A stretch of DNA of 56,052 bases, from positions 1-56,052 of the forward strand of contig JADJMA010000064.1 in NCBI GenBank assembly GCA_016709845.1, read 5' to 3'. This DNA is from Flammeovirgaceae bacterium. GTDB taxonomy: Bacteria; Bacteroidota; Bacteroidia; Cytophagales; Cyclobacteriaceae. The stretch's first letter is position 1. Each line of letters begins with the position of its first letter. The translations under genes and the position numbers were made by a program. Of the stretch, positions 1-10,514 are shown in pieces. Under the pieces are notes generated by a model. That model did no database searches. It was given only the letters and a program-made list of their open reading frames with translations, and was not told the DNA's origin.

Positions 1-1
1 G

Positions 2-1394
2 ATGCATTATAACAACATTCCTGCAGGAGAATTTTGTGATATTACCATCGATCAATCATCTAACATTATTTACGGAGGGACACACAAGATGATGCTACGT
101 CCCCTGGGCCGGCCAAAGAAATTAGTAACAATTTTCCTGATCCTTGCAAAATACCTGTGGATTGACCCTTGGGATGGTGGCGATGGTTGTGCAACGCAAG
201 TCGATCCAATTGAAAACCAGATTATTTATTATAGTATGCAGCATGGCAATGCGTACCGACTGGATAGGCGTATGGACTCAGCGGTTTCCATTATGCCATC
301 ACTCCCTAAAACATATAAAGACACATTGCAATTTAACTACATCACACCCTATTTCATTTCTCCTCATAACCACGAGACACTTTATCATGGCGGCAATTTT
401 ATATTTAAGAGTGTCGATCGTGGCAATTCCTGGAAAGTGATAAGTCCTAACTTATCTTTCTCCGCCATCAAAGAAAAAAAATCTTTTGCCGTTGGTGCGT
501 TGGTAGAATCGAAAATAGAAAAGGGGCTTCTCTATATCGGCACCGATAAAGGATCCTTCTGGGTTTCAAAAGATGATGGAGCGCATTGGGAAGAAAATTC
601 AAAAGGAATTGCAAATAATTATATCAGAAGTATTTGCCCTTCGCGCTTTAGGAAGCAGCGTGTTTATATGACTATGACAGGCATCAACTATGATGACCTT
701 CATCGTTACGTTTATGTTTCGGAAGATTATGGAAAGAATTGGGCAACTATTTCAGAAGGATTACCCGATGAACTGGTTAATGTGATTTTGGAAGACCCGA
801 CCGATGAAGATATACTTTATGTAGGGAACATACGAGGTGTTTTTATTTCTACGGATCGTGGAATCAGTTGGTCTTACTTTGGTAAGAACATGCCCGGTGC
901 GGCAATTGCTGATTTGGAAATCAATGAAACCACATAAGATTTAATTGTTGCTACGCATGGAGAGGAATATATAAGTAAATCTTCTACCCAATTTATCAAA
1001 TGAACAAATTGAATTGGCCTGAGCAGCAAGATCATCTCTTTGAAATCCCTGCGACCGTGTTGCCCGGAAAAACTCTATGGGCGGTGAAACGGATTACCGA
1101 ACTGCTGAGAAAACTCCGATTTCATTCTGGCTTAGCGAGCCTAAGCCGGTTACGCTTTCCATCTATGACAAAGAGAAAAAACTGATTTGGACAACCTCAT
1201 TTGAGGGAAAGAAAGGGTTCAACCAATATCGCTGGGATTTAGTTGCAGAAAGAATGAAGAGTGATTATGCTTACTTTATTCATTACGACCGTTTCATTAA
1301 AGCCGGCAACTATAAAATCAATCTTACCACAGCGAGTGGCATGTTAACTCAGCCTTTCGTGGCAATAAAAAGTACCTCGCCTTATGCCCGATAA
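2..1394 (+). CDS. BNR/sortilin-type beta-propeller protein, 5'-partial, frame broken
   Basis: Propeller protein of the VPS10/BNR 'glycosyl hydrolase-like' group that is common in Bacteroidota; the substrate is not established. The start lies outside the window. BNR-type repeats are visible: KSVDRGNSWKVISP, SKDDGAHWEENSKG, SEDYGKNWATISEG and STDRGISWSYFGKN, ending near base 890. The main frame stops at 937, and homology-like sequence continues in other frames (1000-1185, then 1077-1394), giving a beta-rich C-terminal module. A stretch of about 83-152 is also out of frame: another frame reads GTQDDATSLG followed by NNFPDPCKYLW, so two indels compensate each other. Family assignment is good, function unknown. 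Confidence 0.75.
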
Positions 1395-1434
1395 ATCTGA
1401 AAGGATATCAACCGAAATGCTGTTATCTATTTTT

Positions 1435-3879
1435 CTAAAAAACCAGTTCATACCGTTGACCTTTTGTTGTAGCAAATTCTAAAATTTCAGGTTCAGGTTT
1501 TCTGATTGTTACGCGCTTGTTATTCTGAACTTTAAAGGGAATACTAGAATGAAGACGAAATACTTTTCCTTCTTTTGAAAGAATGCTAGCATTTTTGATT
1601 TTGCCTTCGCTCCAGGTAAACGCCAATTCAAAACCTTCGCGGGCACACACACCTTTAAAGGTTCCTTCTTTCCAGTCGGCAGGCAATGCGGGCAAAAGTT
1701 CTATATAACCTTCATGCGATTGAATTAATAATTCTGAGATGCCAGCAGTCATACCCAACGATCCGTCAACTTGTAACGGAGTGTAACATTTGGCAAACAG
1801 TTGTGGGTAACTTTGTTCCTTGAGATATTCCTTGAATATTTTATCTGCCCGGTTGCCATCTTTCAATCGGGCCCAAAGGGCAACCTTCCACGCACGCGAC
1901 CAGCCTGTTCCGCCATCTCCTCTTTGTTCGAGTACGGCTTTACACGCATTCATAAGTTCTGGCGTTTTTTTAGGAGACAAAACATTGCCTGGATATAATC
2001 CATATAAATGCGAGAAATGACGATGGTTTTCTTCTAACTGTCCCCAATCATCGGTCCATTCCTGTAGTGCGCCATTTTTTCCAATCTGCGGGGGTACTAG
2101 TTTCTTTTGCGTCCGCCACTTTATTTGAGAATTCTCCATCGACATTTAAAAGTTTGCATGCTTTGATATAATTCGTGAAGAGATCGGTTAAGATTTGCAT
2201 GTCGATAGAAGAGCCCGCACAAATAGTTGTACCCGGAATCATACTTCCAGTAACTTCATCAAAATATCTTTCGTTACCCGGACTGCGTGGAAAGTTTTCC
2301 GGTGAAGTGGACGGGTTTGTCACCAGCCATTTTCCATTGGGATGAGGCGTAAGAAAATCCATGAAAAATTCTACTGATCCTTTCATGACTGGATAAAATT
2401 CGTGTAGAAACTTTTCATCTTGTGTAAATTGATAATGTTCCCACAACTCATTAACCAACCACGCACCGCCTACAGTAAACGTTCCCCAACTAGGTCCATC
2501 CATGGGTGCGGCCACTCGCCACAAATCTGTGTTCTGATGTAGTACCAACCTCGTGCACCATAATGCTCTTTAGCAACCTGACTGCCCTGATCCGTTAATT
2601 CTTTCACCATTTGAAATAACGGCTCTACACATTCTGAAAGATTGGCTGATTCGGCCGACCAATAATTCATCTCTGTATTAATGTTAGTGGTGTACTTCGA
2701 GTCCCAGGCTGGGTTCATATCATTATTCCAGATACCCTGAAGGTTGGCTGCTTGCGTTCCGGGCCGTGAAGAACTTATGAGCAGATATCGCCCAAACTGA
2801 TAGCACAAGGCTGCGAGAGATGGATCGGGATGAGTTTGAATTTTAATCATTCGTTCATCTGTAGGCAAAAAGGAATATTCAGAGTTGGGGAAACTCAAAG
2901 ACGTTCTCGAGAACAGACGTTGATGATCTTTTATATGTGCCTCCTTGATTTCGGAATAGCTTTTTTGCGCGATTGTCTTAAAATAATTTTCAATTTGTTG
3001 GTTAGGATTTTCACTTACGTCCTTGTAATTCACAAAGTTGGTGGCGGCTGCAATGTATAGGGTTACTGCATTTGCGTTTGATACTTTTAGTGTATAGCCA
3101 TCCAACTGCATGCTTCCTCCTTCTGGAATCACTTTTACACGTGCTTGATATTTTAATTTACCTTCTACCCCTAAGTAGTCGGCCGATTTTCCAGTAACCA
3201 CCATACCATCCGGAGATACTCCGTCCATCTGAAAATAATCTGTGCCATAGTTAGAGTGTGCTTGATTACGTACGCCACGTAAGTTGGCAGTAAATGAGAT
3301 ACTACCAAGAACGTCTGATGAAATTCGTATCGCAATAACCTGATCGGGATGCGAAGAAAATATCTCTTGATGATACTGTTTGCCATCTACTACATAGTCC
3401 ACACCACTTACACCTGTTTCCAAATTAAGCCACCGCTTATAGTCTGAACTTTCCTTAGTAAAATCAAAGCGCAGATGCAGATTGGCCAGCGACTGATACT
3501 TCTGTTGTTCTACGGGATAGCCCATTAAATTGCGCCCGAAAAGATTATGTGCTTCAAGCATCTTACCATCAACTACAAGCTGCTGAATTTCTTTTAGCTT
3601 CTCGTGTCCTCCTTTCTTTACAGAAGAATAAGGCCCACCCGTCCAATAAGTTTCTTCATTTAGTTGGATGATTGCTTCATTTACTCCACCATAGATCATG
3701 GCACCTAGTCTTCCATTTCCAACCGGAAGGGCTTCTTCCCATTTAGTAGCAGGTTTGGAAAGCCAGATTACGGTAGCGGGGTTTATCGAGTTGGGATCAA
3801 AAGAATTGGATATTTTTTCTTGCGCAAACAGTTCAGTAAGAAAAAGAAAGATGATCAAAAATACCATTGGAACTTTCAT
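1435..3879 (-). CDS. GH95 alpha-L-fucosidase, frame broken
   Basis: Secreted or periplasmic glycoside hydrolase that removes fucose from fucosylated glycans. The start at 3879 gives a clean signal peptide (MKVPMVFLIIFLFLTELFAQ); 3903 is an alternative in-frame ATG. The N-terminal sandwich begins with the GH95 hallmark WEEALPVGNGRLGAMIYGG. Catalytic-barrel signatures are present: NTEMNYWSAE with the Asn pair just before it, STSPENFPRS (position of the catalytic Glu), and ENHRHFSHLYGLYPG preceded by DDWGQLE (region of the catalytic Asp). Three frames carry it: 3879-2470, 2548-2048 and 2145-1435. Total is about 815 residues, normal for GH95. The neighbouring propeller protein may share a role in glycan use, but this is inference. 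Confidence 0.9.
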
Positions 3880-4158
3880 AATGAGTTGGTTTACGCTTAT
3901 CATTAAATATTTTCTTGTTTATTAATCTGGGCATTACACTTTTTATTAAAATTAGATAATTTAACTATCCATCTGTCAGAAATACAAAGCAAAAACTGCG
4001 GATGGATCAGCCTCCTTTTTACAAACTTCGTTACCCAGCCACTCCGGCTTGCCTGCTTACAAGCAGTAATCGAAAACGCGGACTTATGACAAGCTAACTA
4101 AAATTTCTGAGTCACATCATCATGCCCTCTTTACTCATACAAATTGATGCCCGCTTCT
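3880..4158. other. intergenic region, nothing recognised
   Basis: Gap between the fucosidase start and the deoD stop, AT-rich at the fucosidase end. I find no RNA gene, strong hairpin or repeat. It should contain the fucosidase promoter, but no convincing TAnnTTTG-type box stands out. Confidence 0.4.
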
Positions 4159-4857
4159 TTAAGCAACTTCCAGCGCCAGTTTCATCATCTCCAGGCTTGC
4201 TTGTTCACGCTCTTTGGCGGAAGAATATGCTTTGGTGATGATGTTGTCGCTTACGGTTAATATGGATAATGCTTGAACATTATTTTTCGCGGAAAGTGCA
4301 TATAGAATACTGGATTCCATTTCTACACCCAGCACGCCTTGCTTTGTCCATTGCACCCAGCGGTTTACATCCTCACTATAAAATATATCGGTGCTAAATA
4401 CTTTTCCCGTAATCACCGGTATAATCTGTTTTCGTGCAGTTTCTTTTGCCAGATTTAACAAAGCCGGATCAGCGGTTGGTGCAATAGCCATCGATCCGAC
4501 ATATAATAAATTGGTTGAGGAATCGGTGTACGCTGCTTCGGCAAGTATCAATTGTCCCAGTTTTAAATCTGATTGAATAGCGCCACAGGTTCCAATGCGG
4601 ATAATTTTTTTTACACCATAGTCATGGATCAATTCATGAATGTATATGGCCGTGGAGGGTATCCCCATTCCTGTACCCTGAACGGAAACTCTTTTTCCAT
4701 TGTAAATACCCGTGTATCCATACATGCCACGTACTTCGTTATAACAGATAACATCGGTTAACATTTTTTCTGCTACATACTTTGCGCGTAGCGGATCACC
4801 CGAAATCAATACGGTCTCTGCAATGTCACCGGAATTAGCACCAATATGAATACTCAT
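4159..4857 (-). CDS. deoD: purine-nucleoside phosphorylase (DeoD type)
   Basis: Phosphorolysis of purine (deoxy)nucleosides to base plus (deoxy)ribose-1-phosphate in the cytosol. The family start MSIHIGANSGDIAE fixes the start at 4857; an upstream in-frame ATG at 4878 adds seven residues with no homology-like character. Key elements: GDPLRAKYVAE (phosphate loop), RIGTCGA, GVEMESSILYAL (ribose-binding Met-Glu) and TVSDNI (catalytic Asp position), plus a conserved Arg in the C-terminal helix (AKEREQ). Length 232 residues, as in the hexameric bacterial enzymes. It is divergent from a uridine-phosphorylase-like gene 53 bp away. With deoC and the ALDH gene it suggests nucleoside salvage and catabolism. 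Confidence 0.93.
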   Translation of the reverse strand: MSIHIGANSGDIAETVLISGDPLRAKYVAEKMLTDVICYNEVRGMYGYTGIYNGKRVSVQGTGMGIPSTAIYIHELIHDYGVKKIIRIGTCGAIQSDLKLGQLILAEAAYTDSSTNLLYVGSMAIAPTADPALLNLAKETARKQIIPVITGKVFSTDIFYSEDVNRWVQWTKQGVLGVEMESSILYALSAKNNVQALSILTVSDNIITKAYSSAKEREQASLEMMKLALEVA

Positions 4858-4910
4858 ACAATTTGAATTGACCAACAAATTAAAATAGATTTGAATAATA
4901 ACAAACTTAT
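4858..4910. promoter_or_regulatory. divergent intergenic region deoD / uridine-phosphorylase-like gene
   Basis: A 53-bp AT-rich spacer separates two head-to-head nucleoside phosphorylase genes, so it must hold or overlap promoters for both. No clear operator palindrome is visible. Shared control of the pair is inferred from arrangement only. Confidence 0.4.
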
Positions 4911-5787
4911 ATGCCTAATCAACAACTTGCAGAAACCGATTTAATCCTGAATAGTGATGGCAGCATCTATCATTTGCACCTGCGTGAAGAACATATTGCA
5001 GATAATGTGATTGTTGTTGGCGACCAGGGCCGGGTGTCAGAAATCAGCAAACACTTCGACATAATTGAAACGAAGATCCATAACCGCGAATTTGTTACCC
5101 ATACGGGTGTACTAGGGAAAAACAGAATCACGGTTCTATCTACAGGGATTGGCACCGACAATATTGACATTGTTATTAATGAATTAGATGCTGCAATCAA
5201 TATTGATCATCAAACGAGAAAGGCAAAGTTGCAATTGCGAAAACTGAATATTGTACGTATTGGAACCTCTGGTGCACTGCAAGCTGATATACCGGTGGGC
5301 TCGCATGTTATTTCTCAATTTGGCCTTGGTCTTGACGGACTTCTTCACTTTTACGAATATAAGTTCAATGACCTTGAACGGGAGTTGGGTGAAAAAATAG
5401 GACACCACCTGCAATTGAATTCCAGAAATTGCAACACCTTATGTTTGTAAAGGCAGTGCTGAATTGTTTGACAAACTAAATGCGGGAATGATACCCGGAA
5501 TTACCGCTACCGCTCCAGGATTCTACGGACCCCAAGGAAGAAAATTACGACTGAATCCAACGGACTCGAGTATCAACGATAAACTCCATTCGTTTGCGCA
5601 TAAAGAATATCGCATCACAAACTTTGAAATGGAGACCTCAGCGTTGTACGGACTTGGAAATTTGTTAGGTCATAATTGCTGTACGTGTTGTGTCATTATC
5701 GCAAATCGAATCCGGCAGGAATACAGCAAAGACTATCACAAAGATGTTGAACGTCTGATTCAAACTGTTCTCGAACGTTTGGTATAA
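4911..5787 (+). CDS. uridine phosphorylase-like nucleoside phosphorylase, frame broken
   Basis: Nucleoside phosphorylase of the Udp/PNP superfamily, probably acting on pyrimidine nucleosides. Family features: VIVVGDQGRVSEIS in the place of the usual GDPxR loop, LSTGIGTDNIDIVINELD, RIGTSGALQADIPVGS, and NFEMETSALYGLG (nucleoside-binding Met-Glu). The frame changes near 5420-5425: the second frame reads EIATPYVCKGSAELFD and continues to the stop at 5787. Full length is about 292 residues, typical of the Bacteroidota form. It ends 3 bp from the convergent ALDH gene. Exact substrate is uncertain. Confidence 0.85.
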
Positions 5788-5790
5788 TTC

Positions 5791-8173
5791 CTATTCTCCG
5801 TAAGGAATCCAGATATTTTTTATCTGTGTTGCGTAGCGCAGAAACTGTTCGCCTTCTCCTTGCTGAGCATCGAACCAGTTGCGTTGCTTACCATAGTTTA
5901 CCCATGTGCGTTTCATGTTTTCGGCAGCCGCATGCTCAATCTTTTTGCTTCCTTCTTTTGTTCTGAAATACCACAAGCCATCTACATCATCGTGATCGGC
6001 CAGCACAGCGGCCAGCTCATCCTGCTTTCCGGTAACGATGTTAATCACACCTCCGGGAACATCAGATGTATCAATCACCTGATACAAATCAGTTGCACTT
6101 AATGGCGCAGTTTCAGATGGGATAACAATGACGCGGTTACCCATAGCAATTGCGGGTATTATAGTAGAGATAAAACTCAGTAGCGGTGAATGATTCGGAC
6201 AAACTATTCCCATTACGCCTAAGGCTTCTGGCATGGCCAATGTAACATTGCGCGAAGTGGTATGATGAACATTACCATCATACTTATCCGCATGGGCGGC
6301 ATAGGTATAAATTCGTTCAATAGATAAGTTAACTTCTTTTGTTGCTTCTGATTTTGAAATACCCATTTGTGTTAGCCGATTCACAAACTCATCTTTACGC
6401 GCAAATAAATTTTCCGCGAGGTAATACAATACTTGTGCGCGTGCATGACCGGTCATTGCTGTCCATGATTCTGCAGCATGTGCTGCCTCTACCGCATTGC
6501 GTATATCTTTTCGATTTCCTTCACTCACTTCCCCAATCAGTTTTCCGGACGTGGTATACACGGGCAAGCTGTACCCACCATCCGGCCGGGCTTGCTTTCC
6601 TCCGATGTATAGTTTCACAGTTCGATCAATATCCGGAACAGAAGTGGATGTGTTTTTTTGTGCAAGCTTCTTCGTAGAATTATTTTTTGGAAGCGTGAGC
6701 AAATCATCTGTTCTTAACTTCACGTATTCAAACAAGCCTTCCTTTCCACCTTCTCTGCCGAAACCAGATTCGCGATATCCGCCAAATCCTGATGCAGCAT
6801 CAAACACATTTGTACAATTAATCCAAACGGTACCCGCTTTAACTTTGGGTGCCATTTCAAGTGCAAGATTTATATTCTCCGTCCAAATGCTGGCCGCTAA
6901 TCCGTAGCGACTGTTGTTGGCCAATTTGATTGCTTCAGGATGAGTACGAAATGTCATCGCAACTAATACGGGTCCGAAAATTTCAACCTGAGCAATAGTT
7001 GATGCCGGTGAAACATCGGTGAATAATGTGGGTGGATAAAAATATCCGTCTTGCGGCACGACCAACTCGGCTGCCAGATTTCACCACCTTCAGCAATTCC
7101 TTGCTTCACTAATTTATCGATGGTCTTTAATTGCACAGGTGCAACAATCGCCCCGATGTCAACACTTTTATCCAATGAATTTCCAACGCGCAATTTTTCC
7201 ATGCGTGCCTTTATTTTTTATAAAGACGATCGGCAATAGATTCTTGCACAAGCAATCGAGAGCCGGCACAACATACTTGCCCTTGGTTAAACCAGATAGC
7301 ATCCACAACGCCTTCTACTACACTGTCTATATCTGCATCGTCAAACACAATGAACGGAGACTTGCCGCCAAGCTCAAGCGAAATTTTTTTGCCCGTGCCT
7401 GCTGTTGCTCTTCTAATGATGCGACCCACATCGGTTGATCCGGTAAAGGCAATCTTATCTACACCAGGATGATTCACCATAGCAGCGCCAGATTCACCAG
7501 CACCTGTAATAATATTTACTACTCCGTGCGGTAATCCGATCTGTTCACATATTTCAGCAAACAACAATGCAGTAATGGAAGTAAACTCTGCAGGCTTAAG
7601 TACTACTGTGTTCCCCATCGCAAGAGCAGGGGCAATTTTCCATGCCATCATCAGGAGTGGAAAGTTCCACGGAATAATTTGCGCGATTACACCTACCTCT
7701 TTATACTCTTTCAGTTCGGTATCCCGCAATTGTGCCCAACCGGCATGATGATAAAAATGTCGCGCTACTAATGGAATATCAATGTCACGTGTTTCGCGGA
7801 TAGGTTTGCCATTGTCCAAGGATTCCAGCACTGCGAACAACCTAGAATGTTTTTGAATCTGTCGTGCTAACGCATATAAGTAACGTGCGCGGGCATGGGC
7901 TCCTATCTTTACCCATTTTGGTAATGCACTTCGCGCTGCTTTCACAGCCTTGTCTACATCTTTCTTATTGGCTTCAGAAATTTTAGCGAGAAATTTTTTA
8001 TTCGCAGGATTAATGCTGTCAAAATATTTTGCTGACTGTGGTGCTTGCCACTGGCCATCAATAAATAATCCAAACTCGCGATTGTGCTTGTCTAACCATT
8101 CGTTGGCAGCGGTTGCACTCTCGGGTGCCGGACCGTATTCCATGGTTTTATAAATGCTTTTAACTTTCGTCAT
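5791..8173 (-). CDS. two-domain aldehyde dehydrogenase, ALDH16-like, frame broken
   Basis: NAD(P)-dependent aldehyde oxidation. The N-terminal domain is a complete ALDH: IIPWNFPLLMMAWKIAPALA, KPAEFTSITALL, FTGSTDVG, LELGGKSP (catalytic Glu) and GQVCCAGSR (catalytic Cys), then EIFGPVLVAMTF and ESGFGREGGKEGL. A second ALDH-like domain follows (KLYIGGKQARPDGGYSLPVY, GIVCPNHSPLLSFIS, VIVIPSETAPLSA, GVINIVTGKQDELA), but it lacks the Glu motif and catalytic Cys and ends NIWIPYGE. This is the ALDH16 layout, about 794 residues. Three frames carry it (8173-7211, 7202-6963, 7065-5791). It lies 10 bp after deoC, so oxidation of the aldolase product acetaldehyde is a plausible role. Confidence 0.88.
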
Positions 8174-8183
8174 ATCAATATTT

Positions 8184-9158
8184 TTAAGCCATTGGATGGC
8201 GGTAGGAAGCAGAATATCTTCCGGTTACAAAATGTTCTAGTTGTCTTTCAATATCTCCAAGCAAACTGCTCGCTCCAAATCGGAATAAGTGTGGTGATAG
8301 CCAGTCGTCACCTAATTCTTCCTTAATTAAGATGAGCCATTCCAACGCTTGCTTTGCTTTTTGAATTCCTCCTGCAGGTTTGAACCCAACTTGTATGCCC
8401 GTTGCCTCGTAGTACTCACGGATAGCTCGCACCATCACCAGACTTACTGGCAGCGTTGCGTTCACGGCAGCCTTTCCTGTGCTTGTTTTAATAAAATCAG
8501 CACCGGCCATCATACAAACAACGCTTGCTTTTGCTGTATTACTTAGCGTGAGCAGGTCACCGGTTTCAAGTATGGCTTTCATGTGTGATTCTCCGCACGA
8601 CTTTCTAAAAAGTTGTACTTCGTTATAGAGTGCTTTCCAGTCACCACGCAACACATTGGCCCGACTGATTACAATATCAATTTCTTTGGCTCCAGCCTTC
8701 ACCGAACTTTCAATCTCTTTTAATTTCTGATCCATGGTGATTTGTCCTGCAGGAAAACCTGTAGACACAGCTGCAACAGGAATATTAGATCCCTCCAACG
8801 CTTCAAGCGCTGACTTAATCATGTTATGATAAACACAAACTGCCGCAACCTGAATGTTTGCATCATTCATTTCCATCGCGTTTAATATATCTTCACGAAC
8901 CGGTCTTCTTGCTTTGGCGCATAACCGGATGACATTGCCCGGTGTATCATCACCTGCCAACGTGGTTAGGTCAATACAGGTAATTGCTTTCAGCAGCCAC
9001 GCGGCCTGCCAGTCTTTTTTTACACTGCGCCTGGTGCCTATCGTGGCGGCTCTTCGTTCAACAGCACTTCGGTTTACCCGGATTCCTTTTATTAAATCCA
9101 TATCTAAGGGCATTCCGTTGTTGCGTGTATCTTTTCCGTTATTTTTCACAGATGACAT
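8184..9158 (-). CDS. deoC: deoxyribose-phosphate aldolase
   Basis: Cleaves 2-deoxyribose-5-phosphate to glyceraldehyde-3-phosphate and acetaldehyde. Schiff-base Lys lies in DFIKTSTGKAAVN and the second active-site Lys in GFKPAGGI; the conserved Asp is near CIDLTTLAGDD. At 324 residues, with KKDWQAAWLLKAIT near the N-terminus and HFVTGRYSASY near the C-terminus, it belongs to the longer DERA type found in animals and some bacteria, not the ~250-residue E. coli-like short type. The first 20 residues are dispensable-looking; MDLIKGIRVN (start 9098) is an alternative. First gene of a two-gene unit with the ALDH16-like gene. Confidence 0.93.
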   Translation of the reverse strand: MSSVKNNGKDTRNNGMPLDMDLIKGIRVNRSAVERRAATIGTRRSVKKDWQAAWLLKAITCIDLTTLAGDDTPGNVIRLCAKARRPVREDILNAMEMNDANIQVAAVCVYHNMIKSALEALEGSNIPVAAVSTGFPAGQITMDQKLKEIESSVKAGAKEIDIVISRANVLRGDWKALYNEVQLFRKSCGESHMKAILETGDLLTLSNTAKASVVCMMAGADFIKTSTGKAAVNATLPVSLVMVRAIREYYEATGIQVGFKPAGGIQKAKQALEWLILIKEELGDDWLSPHLFRFGASSLLGDIERQLEHFVTGRYSASYRHPMA

Positions 9159-9322
9159 TACAATTAATTAATCCTAAAAGTAAGTTAAATTTTATCGAGA
9201 TACATTACGAAAAATCCGCTTCATTATTCTGTCAAGGGAAAATAGATTAAAGCCAGTAAAAATATTAGCCAAAGTGCATAACAAAACTTACTTTCTAAAA
9301 AAATCAGTTCCTATCGCAAGTG

Positions 9323-10480
9323 CTACTGGCTAACCTTAATCATTTGCAGACACACGGGCTTTGGAACTGAAATTTCAGTTCCGGATGGTGAGATTAATCC
9401 GGTCTTGCTATCGCGTTTAAACACTACAATATTATTGGTGAATTGATTTGCAACCAACAAGTAATTACCGGTTGGATCGATTATAAAATTTCTTGGATGC
9501 TCGCCTAATGTTGGGTGAAGTGCCACAAATTTTAAGGTCCCATTTTTTGGATCAATAGAAAAGATAGCTAGGTTATTTTCTTTGGCACGATTGGATGCAT
9601 ATAAAAATTTTCCATCGTGTGAGATATGAATATCAGCACTACCAAAAGGGCCTGCATAAGTTGATTCGTGTGCAGGAATTCTTTGAATGGTTGTCATGAT
9701 TCCCTTGTTATAGGCATACCCTGAAATCATGCCACTTAATTCTTCAATACAATACACAAACTTTTTATTGGGATGAAAGGCCAGATGCCTGGGGCCACTG
9801 CCTGGTGGTAGCGTTACATCGCCTGCACTAAATTTTTGTAAGGGTTCTTTTTTAGTGGGATCAAATGCGTAACACCAAATCTTGTCTGCACCCAGATCGG
9901 GCATAAAGACAAAATCATTTTGTGGCGAAAAGATGGTAGAGTGAATATGCGATTTCTCTTGCCTGCTTTTATCCATGCTGCTACCAGTAAACTGAAAAAC
10001 TTGTGCGGGTTTTTCGAGCGCACCATTTTTCTCAATACCCGCAATAGACGCACTTCCACCTGTGTAATTTGCATTTACTACCCATTTACCAGATTTGTCT
10101 ATAGCGATATAACAAGGATCATCTCCGCCACTTGCTATTTTGTTCAGATGAGTAAGTCCACCCGTTTTCTTATCGAATTGAAATGCGCTAATGTTTCCGC
10201 TTTCTAAGACTTGTGTTTCCACACAGGCATATACATAATCACCGTTAGGTGATAGAGTGAGATAGGAGGGATTGGTAACGCCTTCCGCATTATTCACAAA
10301 AGTTAATGTGCCTGTTTTGCTATTGAATTTATAAACATAAATTCCTTTATCAGGTTTAGCTTCCGTATATGTTCCGATTAACAGATAAAAATCTTGAGCC
10401 AATAAAAATTGATTGCTAAGCATAAGGAATCCGAAGGTAAGATATAACATCCGAATATTTAAGAGCAGAAATCTGAACAT
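9323..10480 (-). CDS. lactonase-family beta-propeller protein (6-phosphogluconolactonase-like fold)
   Basis: Seven-bladed propeller of the YbhE/Pgl lactonase family. Features: LIGTYTEAKPDKGIYVYKF, TNPSYLTLSPNGDYVYACVE, DDPCYIAIDKSGKWVVNANY, GSGPRHLAFHPNKKFVYCIE, and GEHPRNFIIDPTGNYLLVAN. The start at 10480 gives MFRFLLLNIRMLYLTFGFLM, a hydrophobic leader ending ..LLAQ, so export is likely; this argues against a cytosolic 6-phosphogluconolactonase role. An upstream ATG at 10543 overlaps the peptidase gene and is less likely. Intact, 385 residues. Substrate unknown; a secreted sugar lactonase is an inference. Confidence 0.85.
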   Translation of the reverse strand: MFRFLLLNIRMLYLTFGFLMLSNQFLLAQDFYLLIGTYTEAKPDKGIYVYKFNSKTGTLTFVNNAEGVTNPSYLTLSPNGDYVYACVETQVLESGNISAFQFDKKTGGLTHLNKIASGGDDPCYIAIDKSGKWVVNANYTGGSASIAGIEKNGALEKPAQVFQFTGSSMDKSRQEKSHIHSTIFSPQNDFVFMPDLGADKIWCYAFDPTKKEPLQKFSAGDVTLPPGSGPRHLAFHPNKKFVYCIEELSGMISGYAYNKGIMTTIQRIPAHESTYAGPFGSADIHISHDGKFLYASNRAKENNLAIFSIDPKNGTLKFVALHPTLGEHPRNFIIDPTGNYLLVANQFTNNIVVFKRDSKTGLISPSGTEISVPKPVCLQMIKVSQ

Positions 10481-10514
10481 AAATTGGTCTTTAATAGAAT
10501 TGATAATTTTTAAA

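Noticed and set aside
4391..4761. Plus-strand ORFs opposite deoD
   Set aside because: Shadows of an intact, well-recognised gene.
6339..6907. Two long plus-strand ORFs inside the ALDH gene
   Set aside because: They run antisense to a region with clear ALDH motifs; their protein sequence has no domain-like character.
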